A stretch of 64,000 nucleotides of DNA from Marinomonas ostreistagni (GTDB lineage: Bacteria; Pseudomonadota; Gammaproteobacteria; Pseudomonadales; Marinomonadaceae), in the NCBI RefSeq assembly GCF_016461785.1, contig NZ_JAEMUH010000008.1, positions 124,001 through 188,000 on the forward strand. The letters are read 5' to 3'. A program made the position numbers and the translations under genes. Under the pieces are notes generated by a model. The model was given only the letters and a program-made list of their open reading frames with translations. It made no database searches and had not been told where the DNA came from. Numbering within the stretch: the first letter of the stretch is position 1; every line of letters starts with the position of its first letter. This document shows positions 40,474 to 48,252 of this stretch, piece by piece.

Positions 40474-41538
40474 ATGGTAGAGAATAATGAGATCACGCAA
40501 TCAATGGAATTAGATAAACCTACTAAACCCACTCTACTTGTCGTCGATGACATCCCTGAAAACATTGACGTTCTCGTTGCATCATTACGTGATGAATACA
40601 GTATCAAAGTGGCCCTAAACGGAACACGAGCACTTTCTATTGCACAAAAAAACCCACGTCCAGACTTAATCCTACTTGATGTCATGATGCCTGATATGGA
40701 TGGCTATGAAGTCTGTCGGCGCTTAAAAGCAGATCCTGTCACAGCTAATATCCCCGTCATTTTTGTCACCGCCAAGCACGATATCAGTGATGAAGAGCGA
40801 GGGTTTGCGCTTGGTGCTGCAGACTATATTGTCAAGCCTATCAGCCCGCCTCTTGTTAGAGCTAGAGTACGTAACCAGATTGCGTTGTACGATCAAAACC
40901 GTCAATTAATGGAAATGGTTCGTGTGCGAACAAAAGCACTTCAAGACAGCCAGCTACGTATTATTCATCACTTGGGCCGCGCCGTTGAGTATCGTGACAA
41001 CGAGACTGGCGCCCATGTCGTTCGTATGAGCTATTTATCCAAATACATCGCAGAAAAATGTGTCGACGATAAAGAATGGATTGATCGTTTATTTCATGCA
41101 GCGCCAATGCATGATCTTGGAAAAATAGGCATTGCCGATAAAATCCTTTTGAAACCAGGTAAGCTCGACCCAGATGAGTGGGAGCAGATGAAGCGCCACA
41201 CTCAATTCGGCGCTGACATCCTCTCTGTTGATGGCGACCCTTTACTTGAAATGGCTCGTACCATTGCTCTAACTCACCATGAGCGCTGGGATGGTAAAGG
41301 CTACCCTGCCGGACTTAAAGGAGAAGAGATCCCTTTAGAAGGTCGTATTGTTGCTTTAGCCGATGTGATTGACGCCCTGTTGTCCAATCGCCCTTACAAA
41401 CGTTCATGGAGCATTGAGAACACTTTTAAATACGTTAAGGATCAATCTGGTCGCCACTTTGACCCCAAGCTTACCGAAATTGCCTTAGATCTTACGGTTA
41501 AGATCGCTGATTTACATGTGCAATATCCAGATACTTAG
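40474..41538 (+). CDS. Response regulator with HD-GYP c-di-GMP phosphodiesterase domain
   Basis: A 354-residue protein. The receiver domain (about 18-135) has LLVVDD, the phosphorylatable Asp in LILLDVMMPDMDG and the lysine in DYIVKPI. After a short helix comes an HD-GYP domain with HDLGKIGIADKILLKPGKL, HTQFGADIL and HHERWDGKGYPAGLKG, the complete metal and GYP set, so c-di-GMP hydrolysis is expected. It is probably the output of the upstream hybrid kinase. It may also use ATG codons further in, but 40474 gives the full receiver N-terminus. The next gene, ahpC, has its own promoter region. Confidence 0.92.
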   Translation: MVENNEITQSMELDKPTKPTLLVVDDIPENIDVLVASLRDEYSIKVALNGTRALSIAQKNPRPDLILLDVMMPDMDGYEVCRRLKADPVTANIPVIFVTAKHDISDEERGFALGAADYIVKPISPPLVRARVRNQIALYDQNRQLMEMVRVRTKALQDSQLRIIHHLGRAVEYRDNETGAHVVRMSYLSKYIAEKCVDDKEWIDRLFHAAPMHDLGKIGIADKILLKPGKLDPDEWEQMKRHTQFGADILSVDGDPLLEMARTIALTHHERWDGKGYPAGLKGEEIPLEGRIVALADVIDALLSNRPYKRSWSIENTFKYVKDQSGRHFDPKLTEIALDLTVKIADLHVQYPDT

Positions 41539-41671
41539 ATTTTATTAAAGCTTAATAGTTTTTTTTTATCTAAGTTTTAGTAAAACACAATTTCAATTCG
41601 TCACATCGACCCCATACTATAGACACTGTTGGAAACGCAAACAGCGAAATACATTTACTTAGGAGATGAAC

Positions 41672-42229
41672 ATGATTAACACTCAAATCAAACCATTCAA
41701 CGCGACTGCATTTAAAGAAGGCGAATTCGTAGAGATTTCTGAAAAGGACGTTCTAGGCAAATGGGCCGTGTTCTTCTTCTACCCAGCTGACTTCACTTTC
41801 GTATGTCCTACAGAGCTTGAAGATCTAGCAAGCAAATACGAAGAGCTTAAAGGCATGGGCGTTGAAGTGTTCTCTGTATCTACAGACACTCACTTCTGTC
41901 ACAAAGCTTGGCACGACACTTCTGAAGCAATCGGCAAAATCAACTACTACATGGTAGGTGACCAAACTGCAACGATCACGAACAACTTCGGTGTTCTACG
42001 TGAAGGTCAAGGCCTTGCTGACCGTGCTACTTTCTTGATCGATCCAGAAGGTACTATCCAAGCAATGGAAATCACTGCAGAAGGTATCGGCCGTGACGCT
42101 GAAGACCTAATGCGTAAAGTGAAAGCTGCTCAATACGTAGCTGCACACCCAGGTGAAGTTTGCCCAGCTAAATGGAAAGAAGGTGAAGCGACTCTTGCTC
42201 CATCTCTAGACCTAGTAGGCAAAATCTAA
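41672..42229 (+). CDS. ahpC: Alkyl hydroperoxide reductase subunit C (2-Cys peroxiredoxin)
   Basis: About 185 residues, typical for AhpC. It contains [19 protein letters not shown] with the peroxidatic cysteine (near 47), the [12 protein letters not shown] region, and the resolving cysteine in [10 protein letters not shown] near the C-terminus. It reduces peroxides using electrons from AhpF. AGGAG lies six bases before the ATG at 41672; an ATG at 41666 would abut the ribosome site and is unlikely. ahpF follows after 198 bases that hold a stem-loop. The codon use is markedly biased, as in highly expressed genes. Confidence 0.96.
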   Translation: MINTQIKPFNATAFKEGEFVEISEKDVLGKWAVFFFYPADFTFVCPTELEDLASKYEELKGMGVEVFSVSTDTHFCHKAWHDTSEAIGKINYYMVGDQTATITNNFGVLREGQGLADRATFLIDPEGTIQAMEITAEGIGRDAEDLMRKVKAAQYVAAHPGEVCPAKWKEGEATLAPSLDLVGKI

Positions 42230-42244
42230 GACGCCTCTTCCTTT

Positions 42245-42265
42245 GTTGGGCGCTTAGCGCCCAAC
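42245..42265 (+). other. Stem-loop in ahpC-ahpF gap
   Basis: GTTGGGCGC and GCGCCCAAC form a 9-bp stem with a TTA loop, 15 bases after the ahpC stop. No U-tract follows. It may shield the abundant ahpC message or lower read-through into ahpF. Confidence 0.6.
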
Positions 42266-42427
42266 ATCGGGCTTAGCCTTCCAGTGCAAGGCACAAAAGC
42301 CCAAAACTTATTTTTCGAGCTAAGGAACCTCACACCTCAAAGAGCAGGTGCTGACCTCTCTCGCCCGAAATTTATTGGCACTGTAATCATTTTAGTAAAA
42401 CTCAACTAATACAACGGGTTAATCAAT

Positions 42428-43975
42428 ATGTTAGACGCAAACATGAAACAACAGTTGGGCACATACCTTCAAAACATCGTTAATCCGATTGAGATTACTG
42501 TGTCCTCAAATGGCAATGCAAAATCTGAAGAATTACTAGAATTAGCGCGTGAAATCACCGAGCTAAATTCAGCAAAAATTTCCATGTCTGTGAACGAAAA
42601 CTCAGCGGGCCGTGCACCACAAATGACAGTGGGACCACAAGGCGGCGAAGCGCGTGTTCACTTCGCAGGTATTCCGATGGGTCACGAGTTCACCTCTCTT
42701 GTATTGGCACTATTACAAGCGGGTGGTCACCCATCGAAAGCAGCTCAAGAAACACTTGAGCAAATCAAAGGTTTAGACACTGAGCTGAACTTTGAAGTAT
42801 ACATTTCATTGTCATGTCACAACTGTCCTGATGTGGTTCAAGCCGTTAACCTAATGGCTGTATTGAACCCTAAAGTGACCGCGACAATGATCGATGGTGG
42901 GTTGTTCCCACAAGAAATCGAAGATCGTAAGATCATGGGTGTACCAGCCGTTTTCCTAAACGGTGAGCACTTTGGCCAAGGCCGAATGACTCTGGACGAG
43001 ATTTTAAACAAGGTCGATACCGGTGCAGAAGCAAAACAAGCCGCTGCTTTAGCAGAAAAAGCGCCATACGACATGTTAGTTGTAGGTGGTGGTCCAGCAG
43101 GTTCAGCGGCAGCGATTTACGCGGCACGTAAAGGCATTCGTACCGGTGTGGTAGCGGAGCGCTTCGGTGGCCAAGTGGCAGATACGATGGCAATCGAAAA
43201 CTTTATTTCTGTTAAAGCCACTGACGGTCCTAAGCTTGTCGCAGGTCTAGAACAGCACGTACTAGACTACGATGTTGATTTAATGAAGACGCAAAAAGCC
43301 GTGCGTGTAGAAAAGAAAGATCTAATCGAAGTCGAGCTTGAAAACGGCGCCGTACTGAAAAGTAAATCAGTCGTACTTGCAACCGGTGCTCGCTGGAGAG
43401 AAATGAATGTACCAGGTGAGCAAGAGTACAAAACAAAAGGCGTTGCTTACTGCCCACACTGTGATGGCCCACTATTCAAAGGCAAGAAAACAGCGGTAAT
43501 CGGTGGTGGTAACTCAGGTATTGAAGCAGCGATTGACCTTGCTGGCATTGTCGAACACGTTACCGTTCTGGAATTCGGTGATAAGCTACGTGCCGACGAT
43601 GTATTGGTTAAAAAAGCAGAGTCTTTACCTAACGTAACGATCATTAAAGAAGCGATGACCACTGAAGTACTAGGTAACGGTGAACATGTTACGGGGCTTC
43701 AATACACTGATCGTAAGACAGGTGAATCACACAAACTGGATTTGGCAGGTATCTTTGTTCAGATCGGTTTGGTGCCAAACAGCGAATTCCTTCAAGACAC
43801 TTTGGAGCTGACGGATCGTGGTGAAATTGTGATCGATACTCACGGCCGTACATCAATGGATGGTGTCTTTGCTGCGGGTGACGTAACTAACGTTCCATTC
43901 AAGCAGATCATTATCTCAATGGGTGCAGGCGCTACCGCAGCATTGGGTGCATTTGACTACTTGATTCGTAACTAA
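42428..43975 (+). CDS. ahpF: Alkyl hydroperoxide reductase subunit F
   Basis: A 515-residue flavoprotein of typical AhpF length. The N-terminal tandem thioredoxin-like domain has the CHNC redox pair ([11 protein letters not shown], near residue 129), followed by the FAD motif [15 protein letters not shown] (near 219), the disulfide pair CPHCDG (near 343), the NADH motif [15 protein letters not shown], and [16 protein letters not shown]. It reduces AhpC using NADH. It is transcribed with or after ahpC and ends at the terminator at 44009-44042. Confidence 0.96.
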   Translation: MLDANMKQQLGTYLQNIVNPIEITVSSNGNAKSEELLELAREITELNSAKISMSVNENSAGRAPQMTVGPQGGEARVHFAGIPMGHEFTSLVLALLQAGGHPSKAAQETLEQIKGLDTELNFEVYISLSCHNCPDVVQAVNLMAVLNPKVTATMIDGGLFPQEIEDRKIMGVPAVFLNGEHFGQGRMTLDEILNKVDTGAEAKQAAALAEKAPYDMLVVGGGPAGSAAAIYAARKGIRTGVVAERFGGQVADTMAIENFISVKATDGPKLVAGLEQHVLDYDVDLMKTQKAVRVEKKDLIEVELENGAVLKSKSVVLATGARWREMNVPGEQEYKTKGVAYCPHCDGPLFKGKKTAVIGGGNSGIEAAIDLAGIVEHVTVLEFGDKLRADDVLVKKAESLPNVTIIKEAMTTEVLGNGEHVTGLQYTDRKTGESHKLDLAGIFVQIGLVPNSEFLQDTLELTDRGEIVIDTHGRTSMDGVFAAGDVTNVPFKQIIISMGAGATAALGAFDYLIRN

Positions 43976-44008
43976 GCCCAGCTAAAACGATATAGAAGAA
44001 CTGATACT

Positions 44009-44042
44009 AAAGCCGCCTTAATAAACATTGAGGCGGCTTTTT
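44009..44042 (+). terminator. Rho-independent terminator after ahpF
   Basis: AAAGCCGCCT (44009-44018) pairs with AGGCGGCTTT (44031-44040), with a 12-base loop and a run of five T residues at the end, 33 bases past the ahpF stop. Confidence 0.88.
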
Positions 44043-44111
44043 CATCGCTACCATCCAGCATGTAACGGCTGCTAAAAAGTCCAGACCTATCAATAAAAGG
44101 CCAAGAACAGC

Positions 44112-44393
44112 CTAACCTTCAAATGCAGTTGGCAAGAGGAAAAAGATCACAAAGACAAACCAAACAATCGCAAATACACCTGCAACCCCCATAATCCAGC
44201 GCAATCCGAGTGGTTTTTTCGGTTTCTCGCCCATGCCGTATTGTGTCACATACTCGGAAACTGCTTGCTCAGGCGTTTGCGCTTCAATTTGCCCTCGGGC
44301 TGTATAACCACAAACGGTAAAGCTCTCAATAGCGCTATCATCTTGCTCCGCACGAATAAGATCACCACGTTGTAATACAGTAAAAGTTGGCAT
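44112..44393 (-). CDS. Small single-helix membrane protein of unknown function
   Basis: About 93 residues. It starts MPTFTVLQRGDLIRAEQDDS, a compact beta-rich soluble part with a Cys (VCGYTARGQIEAQTPEQAV), followed by one C-terminal membrane helix (WIMGVAGVFAIVWFVFVIFF) near the end, so it is probably tail-anchored. I do not recognise the family. ATG 44393 has AAGAGA upstream; an in-frame ATG at 44444 is unsupported. It is monocistronic and convergent with ahpF. Confidence 0.7.
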   Translation of the reverse strand: MPTFTVLQRGDLIRAEQDDSAIESFTVCGYTARGQIEAQTPEQAVSEYVTQYGMGEKPKKPLGLRWIMGVAGVFAIVWFVFVIFFLLPTAFEG

Positions 44394-44531
44394 GTCAGTA
44401 TCTCTTGGAATAAAGTGCTGTAGTCTTAAACTAAATGGTAACATTTCTCAATAGGTATAGGGAGTGTGTTTTATCCACTTCTCTAGGTTGATTTTATTGG
44501 GACTGAGTACATTCAAACTGGGATGTAAGTC

Positions 44532-45425
44532 ATGTTGATCTTTTATGTGTTGTTGGTGCTGATTTGGTCCACAGGGTTTATTATCGGGAAGTTTATAGTA
44601 GGGGTAATTGACCCAAATATTTTCCTCACCCTACGCTTTGCTTGTGTTGGTATCATCTTTCTAAGTTTAGCTTATATACTTAAACGCCCTTTTCCTCCCC
44701 GCCAAGATTGGATCAAACACGCGATTGCTGGCACGCTCCTAAATGCCCTCTATCTATGCTTAGCCTATGTGGCGCTAGCTGAAGGGCTGCCCGCTGGCAT
44801 AATGGCTCTTATCGGTGCTATCCAGCCGTTGTTAGTGATGCTATTGGCGTTAGTCTTGATTAAAGAGAGGACCTCTCTTTTCAGTATTATCGGTGTGCTC
44901 ATCGCTCTGTCTGGCTTACTACTGGTGATCAGCCCGTCCTTGTCCGCAAGCTCAGCCTCCCATTTTGAACCTTGGCTGGTCCTTATAGGAGGCGCTGGGG
45001 TGTTAAGTCTGGCTCTAGGCGCCATCTATCAAAAAATGTCTATTGCCCACTCTGACATTGTGTCATCCATGGCACTACAGAATTTAACGGCAGCGCTTGT
45101 ATCCGGCTTATTTGCAGTAGCATTGAGCGAACACCTATTTGTATTCAGCTGGCAATCCTTTGCATTATTGGCTTGGGGAGTCTTTGTACTCTCCTGTGGC
45201 GGTGTTTTTCTGCTGGTATGGCTATTGCGTAAAGTTCCTGCCGCACTGGTATCAACATTAATGTTACTCGTACCACCGCTTGCCGCTGTTGAAGGTTATG
45301 TCTTATTTAATGAATCACTGACCTCAATGCAGATCGTCGGGATCGCCGTAACGCTAGGAGGCGTCCTTCTTAGTCGCGTCCCTTGGCCTCGTCAAGCGTC
45401 TAAGAAACTTGGTACGGCTTCATGA
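44532..45425 (+). CDS. EamA/DMT family transporter
   Basis: A 297-residue protein with ten predicted membrane helices in two homologous EamA halves; the first opens with VLIWSTGFIIGKFIVGVIDP and ALRF-type LTLRFACVG, and the loop IGAIQPLLVMLLALVLIKE is the typical half-repeat end. Members export amino acids or other metabolites; substrate cannot be told. Its last six bases overlap tail-to-tail with the AraC-type regulator gene on the other strand. Confidence 0.9.
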   Translation: MLIFYVLLVLIWSTGFIIGKFIVGVIDPNIFLTLRFACVGIIFLSLAYILKRPFPPRQDWIKHAIAGTLLNALYLCLAYVALAEGLPAGIMALIGAIQPLLVMLLALVLIKERTSLFSIIGVLIALSGLLLVISPSLSASSASHFEPWLVLIGGAGVLSLALGAIYQKMSIAHSDIVSSMALQNLTAALVSGLFAVALSEHLFVFSWQSFALLAWGVFVLSCGGVFLLVWLLRKVPAALVSTLMLLVPPLAAVEGYVLFNESLTSMQIVGIAVTLGGVLLSRVPWPRQASKKLGTAS

Positions 45426-46472
45426 CGTACAATTAGTCTTGCGATACGAGCTAGGGGTTTGTTTTGTTAAACGCGAAAACTCCCTATGGAAATTAGATTT
45501 CGTTTGAAAGCCTGAGTCCAAGTAGATTTGTGTAATCGGTGCATCGGTTGTCGTTAGCAGGTTTTTCGCATGTTCAATACGATACTGATTCACCCATTGA
45601 GAAACATTTTGCGACGCGGTTCGATTAATCGCTGCAGAAATCTGACGTGCTGGAATCCCTGCTTTTCGAGCAATTTTCGCTAGCGTTAAATCTGGGTCTA
45701 GATATAAAGCTTGCTCTTTTAAGACCTTATTGGCTTGCTGGGAAATTTGCACCGCTCCGGCTTCTTCATCAAGACTCGCTTCATCTTTTGTGCAGGCAAA
45801 ATTGTCTTCAGTTTTTGTGCCATTAGCGACCTCAGCTGGATGCTCAATGTCTTCGGTCGTTGTCACGCTCAGACAAACAACGGATAACGCCAGAGTCGGT
45901 AATAACATCGCATGACCAATGGATAGAATCCATACAGCGTGATGTCCTTGATAAAGCATAAAATCTAACGTCATTGCCCCATCAATTAAGGCAGAGAATA
46001 GCAACATAGTGCCCGCCACTCGCTCAGACTGAATCGCCCAGTTCAAATCCGATAACCGGACATTTTCTAGCGCATGACTATGCTTCGCGGAACGCCATAA
46101 AGCCACACCATAAGCGATGTACTCAGCAGTGATCAGCATATCGACTGGAGGTTGCCACCATGGATATGTCACCGCACAAACGCAAACCAGTGCAGGTAAT
46201 AGGCCATGCCACCATGGCAGACGTTGTTGGCTTCTCGCCTTAGCAAATACCCACCAAGCTAAAACGGGAATCAAACTGGCACAGATAGGTTGCAGCGTTC
46301 GCAGTAACGCGGCATCAAGAGCCCAGCGAAGCCCCACAATAAACGTTGTAAACGCGCACATTAACAAGAATGCACAAGCCAGTAATGACGTATGGCGACG
46401 CTGCATCCACAAACTGCCCGCCAAGACACACAACAATAACGACACCACAAACGGTAGAGGAATGGCCACCAT
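45420..46472 (-). CDS. Membrane-anchored AraC family transcriptional regulator
   Basis: A 350-residue protein. The first 200 residues are hydrophobic, with about seven predicted helices, and the C-terminal 100 residues form an AraC DNA-binding domain (LTLAKIARKAGIPARQISAAIN, QWVNQYRIEHAKNLL, ITQIYLDSGFQTKSNFHREF, TPSSYRK). Such proteins sense an envelope or lipid signal directly at the membrane. The acidic linker between the parts is Asp/Glu-rich. It is divergent from the DUF805 gene across a 140-bp gap that carries repeated GTCCTAA motifs, its likely binding sites. Confidence 0.88.
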   Translation of the reverse strand: MVAIPLPFVVSLLLCVLAGSLWMQRRHTSLLACAFLLMCAFTTFIVGLRWALDAALLRTLQPICASLIPVLAWWVFAKARSQQRLPWWHGLLPALVCVCAVTYPWWQPPVDMLITAEYIAYGVALWRSAKHSHALENVRLSDLNWAIQSERVAGTMLLFSALIDGAMTLDFMLYQGHHAVWILSIGHAMLLPTLALSVVCLSVTTTEDIEHPAEVANGTKTEDNFACTKDEASLDEEAGAVQISQQANKVLKEQALYLDPDLTLAKIARKAGIPARQISAAINRTASQNVSQWVNQYRIEHAKNLLTTTDAPITQIYLDSGFQTKSNFHREFSRLTKQTPSSYRKTNCTS

Positions 46473-46511
46473 GTTTCGCTCCTTTGACTCCTATCTCAGA
46501 ACATCCAGTGT

Positions 46512-46556
46512 GTCCTAAGTCGCAAAGCAAGACGTCCTAAATCCTGATCTAGGACG
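46512..46556. promoter_or_regulatory. Candidate operator array of the AraC-type regulator
   Basis: GTCCTAAGTC at 46512-46521 is repeated as GTCCTAAATC at 46534-46543, 22 bp apart, and the second copy forms a near-perfect palindrome with GATCTAGGACG (46546-46556; 10 of 11 positions). It lies between the divergent araC-type and DUF805 genes. Confidence 0.55.
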
Positions 46557-46612
46557 CGAGATTACAGGCTTTGCACGATTATGAACGTACTTTTTAACAC
46601 AGGAGAACTCCC

Positions 46613-46951
46613 ATGTATTGGTATCTAGATGCTTTTCGACACTACGCCGATTTTACCAGCCTCACCCAGCGCCGAGCGTTCTGGATGTTTGTTTTCATCA
46701 GTGTCTTGATCAGTCTGTTTATCGCCACCATCGAAATTCTGACGAATAATCCAGGGTGGCTTGATCTGATTTACTCAGTGATCGCGTTGACGCCAACGTT
46801 GGCCATTACCGTCAGACGGTTACGTGACACAGGCTTATCACTCTGGTGGTTTCTCGTCTTGCTGATTCCAGGTTTCGGTTTGCTCGTCATGCTTGTTCTA
46901 TTAAGTCTGCCAAGCCAAACCTACACAGCTCATCAACCAAAAGGAGTCTAA
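46613..46951 (+). CDS. DUF805 family small membrane protein
   Basis: A 112-residue protein with about three membrane helices. It starts MYWYLDAFRHYADFTSLTQR then RAFWMFVFISVLI and has the DUF805 signature TPTLAITVRRLRDTGLSLWWFL. The family function is unknown. AGGAG lies seven bases before the ATG. It is divergent from the AraC-type regulator and two bases before the next gene, with which it forms a two-gene operon probably under that regulator. Confidence 0.88.
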   Translation: MYWYLDAFRHYADFTSLTQRRAFWMFVFISVLISLFIATIEILTNNPGWLDLIYSVIALTPTLAITVRRLRDTGLSLWWFLVLLIPGFGLLVMLVLLSLPSQTYTAHQPKGV

Positions 46952-46953
46952 GT

Positions 46954-47454
46954 ATGCATACTCTGATCGTTATTCTTTGGGGGTTGGTTATATCATTATT
47001 TACTATGAGCGCCCCTGCACGTCCCTTGCCAACTATCCCTTCAGGCGCTCTAGGGGTACTCACCATCACCTCAGTAAAGATTGGCAGTTTACCCTTTTTA
47101 CACGGACTAAAAGGAGAAGGACGCTATCTCACATACAATGCTCAAGGAGAGCTATGTCAAGCTGCACCAGTCGAGTTCATCGCAGGTGCAACAACAGGAG
47201 ACAGTATTGGATTTGGCGAAAGGGACGATATTGAGCTTGTGGTTTACAATGACACAATTTCTAAGCGCCTGCTGGCAGGACAAAAAACCGTGAGTGTCGA
47301 TTTCAACATTGACTACCAAGCACATACCCCACTGACAGATATTCACATCACCGAGGGATTACTAAGGGAGGAAGGTTTCATCCTCCACCCTCATAAAGCT
47401 TGGTCAAGCTGGTTTGGTATTCGCCCGAGTACCTTAACCTGCCATCCGCTCTAG
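46954..47454 (+). CDS. Exported protein of unknown function
   Basis: A 166-residue protein that I do not recognise. A signal peptide (LIVILWGLVISLFTMSAPARP) leads to a beta-rich mature part that starts LPTIPSGALGVLTITSVKIG and includes single cysteines at CQAAPVEF and near the C-terminus (LTCHPL), which could form a disulfide. AAGGAG lies seven bases before the ATG at 46954; the frame is open further upstream inside the DUF805 gene but without a ribosome site. It is translated with DUF805 and probably periplasmic. Confidence 0.75.
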   Translation: MHTLIVILWGLVISLFTMSAPARPLPTIPSGALGVLTITSVKIGSLPFLHGLKGEGRYLTYNAQGELCQAAPVEFIAGATTGDSIGFGERDDIELVVYNDTISKRLLAGQKTVSVDFNIDYQAHTPLTDIHITEGLLREEGFILHPHKAWSSWFGIRPSTLTCHPL

Positions 47455-47469
47455 TGTGTTTACTGAGTT

Positions 47470-47489
47470 GGGCTGCCTAAAAGCAGCCC
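47470..47489. terminator. Hairpin between convergent genes
   Basis: GGGCTGC pairs with GCAGCCC around loop CTAAAA, 16 bases after the plus-strand stop and about 60 bases past the gcvR stop. T-runs are absent, so terminator strength is doubtful. Confidence 0.45.
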
Positions 47490-47549
47490 TACCCCGTCTA
47501 GAGAGCTTAATGAGCACATTAGAAAGCTGCTAGTGATAAGCGGAATGAG

Positions 47550-48056
47550 TTACTCGACCAGCTCAACCACTAAGTCACTACTGATTTCTTCAATGGCTTT
47601 TTCTAACGCCTGAACAGAGCAATTGCTTGGTAAAGCAATCTCCAACTCTGCTTTGAAAAGCATTTCTGAGCTCATCGGAGCAGGCTCACAGTAGCTATTC
47701 AAATCAATAACGTTAGCCCCAAGACTGCTGAGTGTTTTCGACACTTCACGAATAATACCTGTTCGATCATTACCCATAATCGATAGCACCACGACATCTT
47801 GATTCGCAGAACCTTGATTAGCCGTTTCAACCGCCACTTTCAAACCAATCGAAGAAAGCTCTTTCAAAGCTGCGACTAACGCCAATTCATTTGCTTTGGG
47901 CACCGTGACTGTGACAATACCAGCAAACTTATCAGCCAAATGCGCCATGCGACTCTCACTCCAGTTGCCATGGTGTTCAGCGACCACATGAGATAACGCC
48001 TCCACCAGTCCTGGGCGATCATCACCAATTACTGTTAACACTAAATGCTGTGTCAT
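47550..48056 (-). CDS. gcvR: Glycine cleavage system transcriptional repressor-like, double ACT domain
   Basis: A 168-residue protein made of two ACT domains: residues 5-75 (LVLTVIGDDRPGLVEALSHV) and 85-165 (VVVLSIMGNDRTGIIREVSK), each with the glycine-containing ligand turn. This is the GcvR architecture; in E. coli GcvR binds GcvA and represses the glycine cleavage operon in the absence of glycine. No gcv genes or gcvA are in the window, so the regulatory partner is not shown. The 196-bp gap to the divergent response-regulator gene has a 10-bp stem hairpin. Confidence 0.87.
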   Translation of the reverse strand: MTQHLVLTVIGDDRPGLVEALSHVVAEHHGNWSESRMAHLADKFAGIVTVTVPKANELALVAALKELSSIGLKVAVETANQGSANQDVVVLSIMGNDRTGIIREVSKTLSSLGANVIDLNSYCEPAPMSSEMLFKAELEIALPSNCSVQALEKAIEEISSDLVVELVE

Positions 48057-48148
48057 AAGACCATCCTATTGTTGTATTGCGGCAAGTGTTCCTATCAGTA
48101 TAAACCTGTATTTTGGTCCTAGTCAGTAGTTGTCAAAGCTTAAATACA

Positions 48149-48172
48149 AGTGATTGCTCCAAAGCAATCACT
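48149..48172. other. Perfect 10-bp stem hairpin between gcvR and the REC-EAL gene
   Basis: AGTGATTGCT pairs perfectly with AGCAATCACT around loop CCAA, 80 bases before the start of the signalling gene. It may be a regulator-binding site or part of a leader RNA; nothing else in the gap distinguishes these. Confidence 0.45.
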
Positions 48173-48252
48173 GCACTTGACGTAAATGACGACTAGACTT
48201 TGTCCATAAAATAAACGATTCTAAAACGTGACGATGTAGTAATGGAATTGAG

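Noticed and set aside
41535-41576. Imperfect hairpin and T9 run after the HD-GYP gene as a terminator
   Set aside because: The stem is AT-only with a bulge; too weak to call, although the T-run is suggestive.
41580-41602. GTAAAA...CGTC upstream of ahpC as a third copy of the ECF promoter motif
   Set aside because: Spacing is only 13 bases, the TGTAA part is not matched, and ahpC is more likely run by a peroxide regulator; kept out of the motif set.
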